From an uncultured Flavobacteriales bacterium (lineage in GTDB: Bacteria; Bacteroidota; Bacteroidia; Flavobacteriales_E; Vicingaceae): a DNA stretch of 33,435 nt. Under the pieces are notes generated by a model that was given only the letters and a program-made list of their open reading frames with translations, was not told the DNA's origin and did not search any database. A program made the translations under genes and the position numbers. This document shows, one piece after another, positions 17,649-26,181 of the stretch; the stretch's first letter is position 1, and each line of letters opens with the position of its first letter. The stretch covers positions 1-33,435 of the forward strand of contig CAJWVX010000017.1 in NCBI GenBank assembly GCA_913048175.1, given 5' to 3'.

Positions 17649-18059
17649 TTATAATATTAGATCTGCAAGGGAGGTATTGTTAAAGATTTGAAGAGAACTA
17701 TCCCTTACTTCTATCATTAATTTGTGAACTGAACAAGCATTTTCATTCGGACAATCATCACATTTTTCATAAAAATTAAGACTTACACAAGGTATCATGG
17801 CAATTGGCCCTTCCAAAACTCTCATAACACTAGACATTGCAACGTCATTAGGGTTTTTAATCAGATAATACCCTCCACCCTTTCCTTTTTTTGATCCTAA
17901 AACTCCGTCCTTCTTAAGAGTTAACAAAATACTCTCTAAATACTTTTTAGAAATATTTTCACTTTTAGCAATAGTTGAAATTTGTACAGGTTTTTTGTTC
18001 TCTTGTCTTGCAATGAAAGTAAGTGCTTTTAAACCGTATTTTGTTTTTTTGGACAGCAT
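17649..18059 (-). CDS. Rrf2-family transcriptional regulator
   Basis: A 136-residue winged-helix regulator. It starts MLSKKTKYGLKALTFIARQE, contains the recognition-helix region ISKKYLESILLTLKKDGVLG and the wing SKKGKGGGYYLIKNP, and ends with a Cys cluster (CVSLNFYEKCDDCPNENAC). Rrf2 proteins include IscR, which binds Fe-S clusters through three Cys, NsrR and CymR. Four cysteines here could ligate a cluster or act as a redox switch. It is 94 bp upstream of the DUF2061-cysHDN operon on the same strand, so control of sulfate assimilation, as with CymR, is a reasonable inference. An inverted repeat in its own promoter suggests autoregulation. Confidence 0.93.
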   Translation of the reverse strand: MLSKKTKYGLKALTFIARQENKKPVQISTIAKSENISKKYLESILLTLKKDGVLGSKKGKGGGYYLIKNPNDVAMSSVMRVLEGPIAMIPCVSLNFYEKCDDCPNENACSVHKLMIEVRDSSLQIFNNTSLADLIL

Positions 18060-18063
18060 TGAT

Positions 18064-18098
18064 CAAAGTTACATTAATTTATGAATGTAATCTGTCAA
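18064..18098 (-). promoter_or_regulatory. Promoter and inverted-repeat operator of the Rrf2 gene
   Basis: On the minus strand TAACTTTG (18071-18064) matches the -7 consensus exactly and ends 4 nt before the start codon, so the message would be nearly leaderless. A TTG (18098-18096, within GTTGACA) lies 24 nt upstream, slightly more than ideal. Between and overlapping them is TTACATT (18069-18075)/AATGTAA (18084-18090), a perfect 7-bp inverted repeat with an 8-nt spacer. Confidence 0.5.
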
Positions 18099-18135
18099 CT
18101 AAAATTAAACAATATAATAAAAAATCACAAAAAAA

Positions 18136-18351
18136 TTAATTCAACTGAACCTGAACTTCAGGGCATTTTACTTCTCCATACTGACAGTGAACACAACATA
18201 GATCATCATTTACCTGAACAATTTCTTCACAACTAGCACATTCATAAATGTGCATTTTTTCGGTAGTGCTCATCTCTAATGTTTCTTTAGAACCGCACTC
18301 CGGACAAGTTAATTTGTTGCTAAATAGTACTTCTAAAACGATATCATTCAT
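18136..18351 (-). CDS. GDCCVxC-type small cysteine-rich protein
   Basis: Seventy-one residues with a CPECGS zinc-ribbon-like knuckle near residue 16, a second YECASC pair near 36, and DDLCCVHCQYGEVKCPEVQ near the C-terminus. This layout matches the small (seleno)protein family named for a GDCCVxC motif, usually followed by SYG and CPP; here GD is replaced by DL. The function of the family is unknown; metal binding or redox chemistry is likely from the eight cysteines. It lies 76 bp upstream of the Rrf2 gene on the same strand. No in-frame UGA is needed, so this member is a plain Cys form. Confidence 0.75.
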   Translation of the reverse strand: MNDIVLEVLFSNKLTCPECGSKETLEMSTTEKMHIYECASCEEIVQVNDDLCCVHCQYGEVKCPEVQVQLN

Positions 18352-18449
18352 AGCCCAACTGTTTTAAATTAGTAATTCAATACTATGAATTTAAGATAAA
18401 AAGTAATTTAAATATTTCGTTGAGTTTATAGTTATTAACACCAGAAATG

Positions 18450-19973
18450 TTAATCAACTACAAAGTGAGGCCCTAAACTTTGCATCAATTTACGTTCGTA
18501 ATCCTCTTGTAGCCACTTTAAATAATTGTCAGTGCTTTTACAAATAGAATAAGAATACAATCTAATACGGTAAGCAATCTGATCAGTTAATAGATCTGCC
18601 AATACACGAGCATCCATAATATCCTCACTGTTCTCAACACACATTTTAATATGCTGAGCTAAAGATTGATCTAAAACAACTTTAGATCTTTCCCCATCTT
18701 TTATAGATTGCTTGTAAACCTCTTGAACGTTAAATTCAATATTACCTGATTTAGGAAATTGAGCCCTAACATCTGCTGGCATTTTATATTTGAAGTTTCT
18801 TTCTATTTCTGCATCTTGAATAATGTTTTCTAAATAAAAATCTGGAACTCTAAAAATTTCATGCCAATCCATTTTACCATTCCAAGGACCAAAACGGGCA
18901 ACGTTATTTCCTAAATCAAGAATAGTAAAATTCTTTTTATGAGGTAATACACGCGAACCTCGTCCAATCATTTGAAAATATAAAGTCAATGATTTTGTTG
19001 CTCTATTTAAAATAATTGTCTCAACAGTTGGCTCATCAAACCCTGTAGTTAAAATTCCTACCGAAGTTAAAATAGCATTTGGAGTAACTTTAAACCACTC
19101 TAAAATCTCCTTTCTTTCTACAGGAGAATTTTTGTTATCTAAATGCTTAATTGTATAACCAGCTTTAGTAAATGAATCATAAACCCCTAAAGAGGTATTA
19201 ATACCACTATTAAAAATAAGTACCTTTTTACCTTTTGAGTTTTCCTCGTAAGCATGAATAAGCTTTTCCAACATTGGGTCATCACCGTACAGTAAATCAG
19301 ATGAGCGAACTGTATAATCTCCATTAGCCCCTATCTTTAAAGAACTCAAACCAACATCATAACAATAAGTAGTTGGAGATGATAAGAAACCATTATCAAT
19401 TAAATAACCGATAGACTCTCCAACGATTAACTCATTGTAGTTTTGATACATTGGTAATTTAACATTAGAACTTAAAGGTGTTGCTGTAACACCTAAAATT
19501 ACACAATTCTCAAAATAATGAAACAGTTTTCTAAAAGAGTTAAAGTGAGCTTCATCAACAATTATCATCCCAATGTTATTTATATCAATCATTTCATCTT
19601 GTAAACGATTGTTCAAGGTTTCTACCATTGCAACAAAGCAGGTATAATCTCCCTGATCGGGTAATTGTTTTATTTTACTATTAATGATTTTGTTTTTTAC
19701 ATCAAACCCATTTAACATCGAAGAAGTTTGTTCACACAACTCAATTCTGTGAGTTAAGATTAAAACTTTCTTATTAGTTGTTTCAATATACCTTTTCGCT
19801 ATTTCAGAAAAAATAACTGTTTTACCACCACCAGTGGGTAATTGGTACAATAAGTTATAATTGGAAGCATTATTTTCTAAGGTCGAAAAAATTTTATCCA
19901 TCCCTCTTTTTTGATAATCATAGAGTACTTTTTTTTCAATTTTAGGTAATACTTCTTCTACTTTTTCTGACAT
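18450..19973 (-). CDS. DEAD/DEAH-box superfamily 2 helicase
   Basis: A 507-residue SF2 helicase. Motifs in order are the Q-motif-like YQKRGMDKI (about 20-28), Walker A LPTGGGKTVIF (45-55), LTHRIELCEQ (about 73-82), DEAH (140-143), GVTATPL in motif III, TTGFDEPTVETIILNRATKS (about 306-326) and QMIGRGSRVLP (about 335-345) in motif VI. The layout is closest to the SSL2/RAD25-type helicases found widely in bacteria as stand-alone proteins. There is no nuclease or specificity subunit beside it, so I see no reason to call it part of a restriction system. A strong promoter precedes it. Substrate is unknown. Confidence 0.93.
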   Translation of the reverse strand: MSEKVEEVLPKIEKKVLYDYQKRGMDKIFSTLENNASNYNLLYQLPTGGGKTVIFSEIAKRYIETTNKKVLILTHRIELCEQTSSMLNGFDVKNKIINSKIKQLPDQGDYTCFVAMVETLNNRLQDEMIDINNIGMIIVDEAHFNSFRKLFHYFENCVILGVTATPLSSNVKLPMYQNYNELIVGESIGYLIDNGFLSSPTTYCYDVGLSSLKIGANGDYTVRSSDLLYGDDPMLEKLIHAYEENSKGKKVLIFNSGINTSLGVYDSFTKAGYTIKHLDNKNSPVERKEILEWFKVTPNAILTSVGILTTGFDEPTVETIILNRATKSLTLYFQMIGRGSRVLPHKKNFTILDLGNNVARFGPWNGKMDWHEIFRVPDFYLENIIQDAEIERNFKYKMPADVRAQFPKSGNIEFNVQEVYKQSIKDGERSKVVLDQSLAQHIKMCVENSEDIMDARVLADLLTDQIAYRIRLYSYSICKSTDNYLKWLQEDYERKLMQSLGPHFVVD

Positions 19974-19994
19974 ATATCTTAAAAAATTAGGGTT

Positions 19995-20025
19995 GCAAAT
20001 TTAGACATAATTAAGACTTAAACAA
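19995..20025 (-). promoter_or_regulatory. Promoter of the SF2 helicase gene
   Basis: On the minus strand TTG (20025-20023), a 19-nt spacer, then TAAATTTGC (20003-19995), which matches the Bacteroidota consensus TTG-N19-TAnnTTTGC at every fixed position. It ends 21 nt before the start codon. This is the best promoter match I found in the window. Confidence 0.75.
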
Positions 20026-20048
20026 GTTTTAAATCTTGACTTTATCAC

Positions 20049-20104
20049 AAAAAAACGGCTAACTGCGTTTAATACAAAGTAAATCGCATTTAAAAGCAGC
20101 TAAC
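20049..20104 (-). terminator. Terminator of the AIM24-family gene
   Basis: On the minus strand GTTAGCTGC (20104-20096) pairs with GCAGTTAGC (20066-20058) through nine pairs including two G-U. Five more A-T pairs follow inside, and then a run of seven Ts (20055-20049). It sits 18 bp after the stop of the AIM24-family gene and would separate it from the helicase transcript. Confidence 0.6.
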
Positions 20105-20121
20105 AAGTACATTAAACGAAC

Positions 20122-20920
20122 CTAAAATCTATTATCCCCATTTATCAAACCGCCTAATCCCCCTAAAACACTTCCTTCGCCTTTTTGTTTACCACCATAA
20201 TTAGGTGCAGAAGCCATTACTCTATCAGCTAATCTACTAAATGGTAAGGATTGTATCCATACTTTTCCTGGTCCAGATATTTGTGCAAAGAAAACTCCTT
20301 CACCTCCAAATAAGGTGTTTTTAATGCCGCCAACAAACTTAATATCATAATGCACATCTTTGGTAAATGCTACCAAACATCCAGTATCAATTTTAAGTGA
20401 TTCTCCAGGCTGTAAAGTCTTTTCTATAATCGTTCCACCAGCATGAACAAAGGCCATTCCGTCACCTTCTAATTTTTGCATTATAAATCCTTCACCTCCA
20501 AAGAAGCCTACACCTAATTTTTTCTGAAATTCAATTCCAATTGAAACACCTTTAGCAGCACACAAAAAAGCATCTTTTTGGCAAACAATTTTATTCCCAT
20601 ACTGAGTTAAATCCATTGCTACAATCTTTCCTGGATATGGCAGCAAAAGAAGCGTGCTTTTTTCCTTCTCCCATATTAGTATAAGCAGTCATAAATAAAC
20701 TTTCTCCTGTTAATAAACGTTTACCGGCAGAGAATATTTTACTTATTACACCCTCACTCTCCTTACTACTATCTCCAAAAATGGTATTCATTTCTATGGT
20801 ACTGTCCATATACATTAAACTACCTGCTTCAGCAATTACTGTTTCTTGAGGATCTAATTCAACCTCTACACATTGCATATCATCTCCAATAATTTTGTAA
20901 TCTATTTCGTGTGCACTCAT
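20122..20920 (-). pseudogene. AIM24/TIGR00266-family gene with a single frameshift
   Basis: Two overlapping frames together make one protein. The first, from the ATG at 20920, reads MSAHEIDYKIIGDDMQCVEV to GKKHASFAA. The second continues from [17 protein letters not shown] to the stop at 20122. In intact relatives FA(A) is followed directly by PYPGK, so the break is near 20639-20646 and equals a net +1 (or -2). The joined length of about 265 residues is right for the family, and the remainder shows no other damage. Glycine-rich segments ([38 protein letters not shown]) are typical. Function is poorly known; the yeast relative AIM24 is mitochondrial. A second-frame start at 20646 would be TTG. 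It could be a recent mutation, a sequencing error or, less likely, programmed frameshifting. Confidence 0.85.
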
Positions 20921-20923
20921 AAC

Positions 20924-21385
20924 TTACTTTTCTAAATTTTTAAATATTTCTTGAAACTCTTCCCAAAACTTATGTACTCCAACCATTTTTTTTTCAAAAA
21001 ATTGAAAGGTTTTCTGCCAATCTTCTCTTTTGTAAACAGATACATTATTTAGCTCGCAATAAATTGAACTTGCAGGCTGGCTAAAGTTATTAAAGCTTTC
21101 TTTTTCCCAAATTAAATCTTCTCCAACTCTTCCTCCAATTACACCTTTCAATTCTAAAAATTGATCATAAAATAATTCTCTAATACCATCATCTGAATGT
21201 TGTATTTCAATAGAAAACCTAGCTTTTTTAGGCGTTATGTCTAATCTAAAAAAAACATCTTTTACATTAGATCGATAATTAACCCATTTAACTCTACCCA
21301 TTCTTTGATTATACTTTTTCATGTACAATCCAAAGGCATTCCAGAAATCTGCGTTAAATTGTTTTTTTTCGTTTTTGCTAAACAT
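20924..21385 (-). CDS. DUF4268 domain protein
   Basis: A 153-residue protein matching DUF4268: ADFWNAFGLYMKKY near the start, a basic VKWVNYRSNVKDVFFRLDIT stretch, ARFSIEIQHSDDGIRELFYD, and a C-terminal aromatic helix (MVGVHKFWEEFQEIF). DUF4268 also occurs as a C-terminal domain of proteins near restriction or nuclease-like modules, but here it stands alone and no such partner is present. Function is unknown. It precedes the AIM24-family gene by 3 bp, so they are probably co-transcribed. Confidence 0.85.
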   Translation of the reverse strand: MFSKNEKKQFNADFWNAFGLYMKKYNQRMGRVKWVNYRSNVKDVFFRLDITPKKARFSIEIQHSDDGIRELFYDQFLELKGVIGGRVGEDLIWEKESFNNFSQPASSIYCELNNVSVYKREDWQKTFQFFEKKMVGVHKFWEEFQEIFKNLEK

Positions 21386-21390
21386 ACTTA

Positions 21391-21398
21391 CAAATATA
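21391..21398 (-). promoter_or_regulatory. Candidate -7 element of the DUF4268 gene
   Basis: On the minus strand this reads TATATTTG, an exact TAnnTTTG match only 5 nt before the start codon, implying a leaderless transcript. No TTG is seen at the -33 position, so support is partial. Confidence 0.4.
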
Positions 21399-21415
21399 GT
21401 GATGAGAATTGAGTA

Positions 21416-21446
21416 TTGGGTGGTGAGTTATAAAATGTTATTTTTG
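21416..21446 (+). promoter_or_regulatory. Promoter of the exonuclease III gene
   Basis: TTG (21416-21418), a 20-nt spacer and TATTTTTG (21439-21446) match the Bacteroidota consensus. It ends 23 nt before the start codon. The -33 part lies inside a short GAG/TATTGGG-type degenerate repeat. Confidence 0.6.
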
Positions 21447-21469
21447 AATTTTAACATTAGAATAATATT

Positions 21470-22237
21470 ATGAAATTAATTTCTTGGAATTTAAACGGAA
21501 TAAGAGCGGTAGCTAAAAAAGGATTATTTGAGAAAATTGAAGATATGAATCCTGATATCATTTGTTTTCAAGAAACAAAGGCTCAAGATGATCAGGTAGC
21601 AGAAACGTTAGAAGGTTTAGAAGGTTACTTCTCCTACTCTAATTCCGCTATTAAGAAAGGATATTCTGGAACAGCTATTCTTTCGAAAAAAGAACCTATC
21701 AATGTAAGTTCTGATATAGGAATTGAAGAACATGATCAGGAAGGAAGAGTCATTACGGCAGAATTTGAAAACTTTTATTTTACAAGCGTTTACACTCCAA
21801 ACTCTAAAGGAGATTTATCTCGTTTAGATGATAGACAAAATTTTGATGCTGCTTTTTTGGTTTACTTAAAAGAGTTAGAAAAAAAGAAACCAGTAATAGT
21901 TTGTGGTGATTTTAATGTTGCACACAAAGCAATAGATTTAGCAAGACCAAAACCAAATTACAATAAAAGTGCTGGTTTTATGCAAGAAGAAATTGATGGA
22001 ATGGACAATTTTGTTGAAGCTGGATTATTGGATACGTTTAGACATCTCCATCCAGAAAAAACAGAAGCTTACAGTTGGTGGAGTTATCGTGGTGGAGCTA
22101 GAGATAGAAATATTGGCTGGAGGATTGATTACTTCTTGGTAAGTAAATCAGTTATAGAAAATGTAAAAACAGCAAGTATTTTATCTGATGTTCATGGTTC
22201 CGATCATTGTCCTGTTGAGATTGATATTAAATTCTAA
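21470..22237 (+). CDS. xth: Exodeoxyribonuclease III (AP endonuclease)
   Basis: A base-excision-repair enzyme that cleaves abasic sites and removes 3'-blocking groups and nucleotides; cytoplasmic. The 255 residues are normal for the ExoIII/APE1 family. Catalytic motifs are visible: KLISWNLNGIRAVAKKG (2-18, with the Asn), DIICFQETKAQ (about 30-40, Mg2+-binding Glu), SVYTPNSKGD (about 107-116, catalytic Tyr), CGDFNVAHKAIDLARPKPN (about 145-163), NIGWRIDYFLVS and the C-terminal GSDHCPV with catalytic Asp-His. Single-gene transcript from its own promoter. Confidence 0.97.
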   Translation: MKLISWNLNGIRAVAKKGLFEKIEDMNPDIICFQETKAQDDQVAETLEGLEGYFSYSNSAIKKGYSGTAILSKKEPINVSSDIGIEEHDQEGRVITAEFENFYFTSVYTPNSKGDLSRLDDRQNFDAAFLVYLKELEKKKPVIVCGDFNVAHKAIDLARPKPNYNKSAGFMQEEIDGMDNFVEAGLLDTFRHLHPEKTEAYSWWSYRGGARDRNIGWRIDYFLVSKSVIENVKTASILSDVHGSDHCPVEIDIKF

Positions 22238-22288
22238 TGCACATTATAATTCAACTAAGCTAAGCTCAAACTGATCCATAGAAACTCT

Positions 22289-24343
22289 TTAAACTCTAAC
22301 ACCCATTACGCAAATATCATCCAATTGTTCCATCCCCATTTTCCATTCTCTCATGGTTTTATCTATATGAGAGATTTGGGCATCCATACTTTCATCCTGA
22401 ATAGATAAAAACATCCTTTTAAATGGTTTGTACATAAATTTCTTCCCTTTTGGTCCCCCAAATTGATCTGCGTATCCATCCGAAAATAGATATAACGTAT
22501 CATCCTTTTTTAATTGAATAGAATGAGTTTTATATTTTGTCTTATTACTCCCTCCTCCTGTAGCCATTTTATCGGATTTTATTTCATAAAATATTGATTG
22601 ATCATTATCTAATATACAATCTCTTCCCCCTATTAAATTCTCTTTATTTCTTAAAAGATATAAAGGGTTATTAGCTCCAGAATACTCTAAAGTATTTGTA
22701 GCTTTATCTATAGAACAAATACAAATATCCATGCCATCCTTTACAGATGATATTTCATCATCTAAAAAAAAATTTCCGCCTAAATGTTTATTTACCAACA
22801 CATTAAGCTCATCTAATATTTCTCCTGTTGAATATATTTTCAAATCATCTACAATCTTATTTAAAGAATTTACTCCAATAATACTCATAAATGCACCAGG
22901 AACACCATGACCTGTGCAATCTATCACAGAAAAGAAAATCTTATCTCCAACTTCTTTAATCCAATAAAAATCTCCACTCACAATATCTTTTGGTTTATAA
23001 TAAATAAACGATTCAAAATGATTTTTCAATAAACCTTCTTCTGGAAGAATAGCATTCTGAATCCTTAAAGCATAGTTAATACTATCTGTAATATCGTTGT
23101 TTTTCTCTACGATAATAGAGTGTTGAGCAGTAATTTCTTCATTTTTTGAGTTTAACAGCCTATTCGTTTTTTTCTTTTCATTTAAGCTGTAAAAAACATA
23201 AGCTACTACAAGTAAGGAAATTAAAAGCCCTAACACTAACATTAACTGCATTGATGACTTACTGCTAATCTCAGCCTTATCCAACTTCTGCTCTGTTAAT
23301 AGTAATCTATTTTCTGAGTCCTTCTTTTCTGTTTCATATTTTGTTTGCATTTCAGCAATTGCATTAGCATTCTCCTGATTATACAGCGTATCTTTCCAAT
23401 TCGTATAAAGTTGTAAATATTCTATTGCTTTATCTTTATCTCCCATTTGCTCATAACTTTCAGCTAAACCAGAATATGCCAGCATAATATTATATGTAGA
23501 TTTTAATTCTTTTGCAATCTCTAATGACTTATTATTGTATTCTACTGCTTTTTCATTTTGATTCATTTTGATATAAACATCCGCAATATTTAAATAATCG
23601 GCTTCTAACCCTGCTTTATTATTCAATTTAAAATCAATATCAATTGCCAACATATGGTATTTAATCGATTCCTCATATTTTTTAATATTATTTAGTCCGA
23701 CAGCCCTATTACCATATAAATTACCTAGCATTGAAAGATCATCTAACGTATCTACTATCTCAAAGGCCTTATCATAATACCTCATTCCATTATCATAATC
23801 TCCCGAAAAAAAGTAGTTAGCTGAAATACTAATATAGCTTATAGCAACAGATTCCATGTCTCCTGCTGCCTTATCCAATACAATTCCTTTTTTAAGGTAT
23901 AAATTACTTTTATTAATATTACCCATATAATCATACACAAGACTTAAATTATAAAAAGCATTAGACATCCTTATCGTATCTTGTATTTCTTCAGCAACTT
24001 TAATACTTAACAATAAGTGTTTCAATGCATTCTCATAATCATCTAATAAAAGATAACCTGCCCCAACATTATTTTCACTTTGTGAAATACAATACTTAAC
24101 CTTTTTATTTACAGGTTTAATCATATAAGAAGCCTCCAAAGCTTCCTCAGCATAAGCTAAAGCTTTCTTGTAATCCGATATATATTGTTCATTAAACAAA
24201 CTGTTTAAAAGTTCTATTTTATTAAATTTATTTACTTCATTTTCTAATTCATTTTTCAAACTATCAATAGCTTGATTTTCAGCAGAGAGGCTCTGAAAAA
24301 GTATTAAAAAAAGAGAAAATAGAATGATTTTTTTTTTCATCAT
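22289..24343 (-). CDS. TPR-sensor SpoIIE-type serine phosphatase
   Basis: A 684-residue signalling protein. A signal peptide (KKIILFSLFLILFQSLSA) leads into six or more TPR repeats (about 55-320), for example YGNRAVGLNNIKKYEESIKY. A coiled-coil linker follows, then one membrane span (about 360-385, MLVLGLLISLLVVAYVFY), a second linker and a cytoplasmic PP2C-like SpoIIE domain (about 430-684). The phosphatase domain shows DIVSGDFYWI, VIDCTGHGVPGAFMSIIGVN, FSDGYADQFGG and a C-terminal QLDDICVMGVRV, which carry the metal-binding Asp residues. Such proteins sense something in the periplasm and dephosphorylate an anti-sigma-factor antagonist or similar target; neither signal nor target is visible. 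It is convergent with xth and divergent from the small gene at 24412. Confidence 0.94.
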   Translation of the reverse strand: MMKKKIILFSLFLILFQSLSAENQAIDSLKNELENEVNKFNKIELLNSLFNEQYISDYKKALAYAEEALEASYMIKPVNKKVKYCISQSENNVGAGYLLLDDYENALKHLLLSIKVAEEIQDTIRMSNAFYNLSLVYDYMGNINKSNLYLKKGIVLDKAAGDMESVAISYISISANYFFSGDYDNGMRYYDKAFEIVDTLDDLSMLGNLYGNRAVGLNNIKKYEESIKYHMLAIDIDFKLNNKAGLEADYLNIADVYIKMNQNEKAVEYNNKSLEIAKELKSTYNIMLAYSGLAESYEQMGDKDKAIEYLQLYTNWKDTLYNQENANAIAEMQTKYETEKKDSENRLLLTEQKLDKAEISSKSSMQLMLVLGLLISLLVVAYVFYSLNEKKKTNRLLNSKNEEITAQHSIIVEKNNDITDSINYALRIQNAILPEEGLLKNHFESFIYYKPKDIVSGDFYWIKEVGDKIFFSVIDCTGHGVPGAFMSIIGVNSLNKIVDDLKIYSTGEILDELNVLVNKHLGGNFFLDDEISSVKDGMDICICSIDKATNTLEYSGANNPLYLLRNKENLIGGRDCILDNDQSIFYEIKSDKMATGGGSNKTKYKTHSIQLKKDDTLYLFSDGYADQFGGPKGKKFMYKPFKRMFLSIQDESMDAQISHIDKTMREWKMGMEQLDDICVMGVRV

Positions 24344-24411
24344 AAGCTTAAAAATAACATTTTTCTAATCAAATTAACTATATTTATTGATTAACAATAA
24401 AATTTATAAAT

Positions 24412-24726
24412 ATGGCTCAAGTAAAAAAAAAAGGTATTAAAACTAAAGTTAAACGTACTATTGAAATACTTCCTGAAGTTGAATCAACTTTAAATCAAAT
24501 TGAAAAATTAGCTATTGATACTCCATCAACTGCTGAGATTGTTATTTCTTACAAAATGGTTAACGGAGAACTTACTAAAGATGAGTATAATACTGGTGGA
24601 GAATTGAGTGCTGACCAAAAAAAACTAGGACAAATAATGTATGGATCCGTAGTTGATTCATTTAGAGAATTAAAAGATGGAAAGGTTACCGTTAAATTCT
24701 CATCAAAATATGAGTTGATAAACTAA
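24412..24726 (+). CDS. Small uncharacterised protein
   Basis: A 104-residue protein with an ATG start and no signal peptide or membrane span. The N-terminus is very basic (MAQVKKKGIKTKVKRTIEIL) and the remainder is mixed charged and polar, with a GGELSADQKKLGQIMYGS segment and a strand-rich end (DGKVTVKFSSKYELIN). I do not recognise a family. The basic start could bind nucleic acid, but that is only a suggestion. Codon use resembles its neighbours and a strong terminator follows 17 bp after the stop, so it looks like a real expressed gene. It is divergent from the SpoIIE gene, with 68 bp between them. Confidence 0.8.
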   Translation: MAQVKKKGIKTKVKRTIEILPEVESTLNQIEKLAIDTPSTAEIVISYKMVNGELTKDEYNTGGELSADQKKLGQIMYGSVVDSFRELKDGKVTVKFSSKYELIN

Positions 24727-24743
24727 TTTATTTTTTCGCTTAA

Positions 24744-24777
24744 AAAAAGAGGCTTATCAACTGATAAGCCTCTTTTT
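24744..24777. terminator. Bidirectional Rho-independent terminator
   Basis: A 15-bp perfect stem: the left arm 24744-24758 contains GAGGCTTATC, the loop is AACT, and the right arm 24763-24777 contains GATAAGCCTC and ends in T5. A-runs and T-runs flank both sides, so it can end transcription of the small plus-strand gene and of the minus-strand aminotransferase gene. Confidence 0.92.
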
Positions 24778-24790
24778 ATATACTATTTTT

Positions 24791-26032
24791 TTAAGCTTTA
24801 AACGCTGCAATAGTTTTTGTGATAATAGATACACAGTCTAATAATTGTTCCTCATTTATAACTAAAGGTGGAGCAAAACGAATGATATTACCATGTGTTG
24901 GTTTAGCTAATAAACCGTTATCTCTTAACTTCATACAAATATCCCAAGCGGTAGAGCTATCTTCTGTATCGTTAATTACAATAGCATTTAACAATCCTTT
25001 TCCTCTAACAAGAGTAATCATATCGTTATCAAAAGCTCTTAGTTCTTTTCTAAATATTTTTCCTAATCTATATGCATTTTCAGAAAGATTTTCATCTATT
25101 ACTACTTCTAGTGCAGCTTGTGCTACTTTACAAGCAAGAGGATTACCCCCAAAAGTAGAACCATGCTCACCTGGTTGAATACAAAGCATAATTTCATCAT
25201 CAGCTAATACGGCAGATACAGGGAAAACTCCTCCAGAAATAGCTTTACCAAGAATTAATAAATCTGGTCTAGCATCTTCATAATCACAGGCAAGCATCTT
25301 ACCTGTTCGGGCAATACCAGTTTGGACTTCATCAGCAATAAATAAAACATTATATTTATTACACAATTTCCTTACACCTGCCAAATAACCTTCATCAGGA
25401 ACAACTACTCCAGCTTCTCCTTGAATTGGTTCAACCATAAAAGCACAAACATTAAAGTCTTTAAGCTCTGTCTCTAGTGCTTCAAGATCGTTATATGGTA
25501 TTAAATCATATCCGGGCATAAAAGGACCAAAACCTTCATAAGAAGAAGGATCGTCAGAACTAGAAATTGCCGCAAGTGTTCTTCCCCAAAAATTTCCCTT
25601 GGCAAAAATAATTCTAGCTTTATTTTTTTCAATACCTTTTTTCATATAACCCCATTTTCGGGCTAATTTATTAGCAGTTTCCCCACCTTCAACTCCAGTA
25701 TTCATTGGTAAAACCTTGTCATAACCAAAAAGTTTAGTTACAAACTCTTCATATTGACCTAATACATCATTATGGAATGCACGAGAAGTAAGCGTTAAAG
25801 TATCAGCTTGTTTTTTAAGTGCAGCTACAATTTTAGGATGACAATGCCCCTGATTTACTGCAGAGTAAGAAGATAAAAAATCATAATATTTTTTACCATC
25901 TACATCCCATACAAAAACACCTTCTCCTTTACTTAAAACAACTGGTAATGGGTGGTAATTATGAGCACCGTACTTGTTTTCTAAATCCATCGCTTCTTGC
26001 GATGTTAATTTCTCTGTAATAGTTGTTTCCAT
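24791..26032 (-). CDS. rocD: Ornithine aminotransferase
   Basis: A PLP-dependent class-III aminotransferase that moves the delta-amino group of ornithine to 2-oxoglutarate, giving glutamate-5-semialdehyde in arginine/proline catabolism. I chose the ATG at 26032 ([15 protein letters not shown]), giving 413 residues. An in-frame ATG at 26065 adds [11 protein letters not shown], which looks unlike the family. Family marks include [20 protein letters not shown] near the start, [45 protein letters not shown] with the PLP-binding Lys, and [12 protein letters not shown]. It converges on a shared terminator and is probably monocistronic. Confidence 0.96.
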   Translation of the reverse strand: METTITEKLTSQEAMDLENKYGAHNYHPLPVVLSKGEGVFVWDVDGKKYYDFLSSYSAVNQGHCHPKIVAALKKQADTLTLTSRAFHNDVLGQYEEFVTKLFGYDKVLPMNTGVEGGETANKLARKWGYMKKGIEKNKARIIFAKGNFWGRTLAAISSSDDPSSYEGFGPFMPGYDLIPYNDLEALETELKDFNVCAFMVEPIQGEAGVVVPDEGYLAGVRKLCNKYNVLFIADEVQTGIARTGKMLACDYEDARPDLLILGKAISGGVFPVSAVLADDEIMLCIQPGEHGSTFGGNPLACKVAQAALEVVIDENLSENAYRLGKIFRKELRAFDNDMITLVRGKGLLNAIVINDTEDSSTAWDICMKLRDNGLLAKPTHGNIIRFAPPLVINEEQLLDCVSIITKTIAAFKA

Positions 26033-26150
26033 AATTTTTGTTTCTAAATAAAAAATGAAACTCATTCCGGAGAGTTGTACATCCTTTCCTCATTAGATTT
26101 GGAGAGAAATCATCCAAAAGCAAAATTAGGTAAAACAAACTAAATATTAG

Positions 26151-26159
26151 TAATTTTGC
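26151..26159 (+). promoter_or_regulatory. Candidate -7 element of the kinase-methyltransferase operon
   Basis: TAATTTTGC matches TAnnTTTGC exactly and ends 22 nt before the kinase start codon. A good TTG is not seen at -33 (a TTA is 22 nt upstream), so this rests on the -7 match and position. Confidence 0.5.
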
Positions 26160-26181
26160 ATACTAAATTATTAATCTCAAC

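Noticed and set aside
18450-21385. Defence island made of the SF2 helicase and DUF4268 genes
   Set aside because: The helicase has its own promoter and no nuclease, methylase or specificity partner; the genes between are AIM24-like and not known defence parts.
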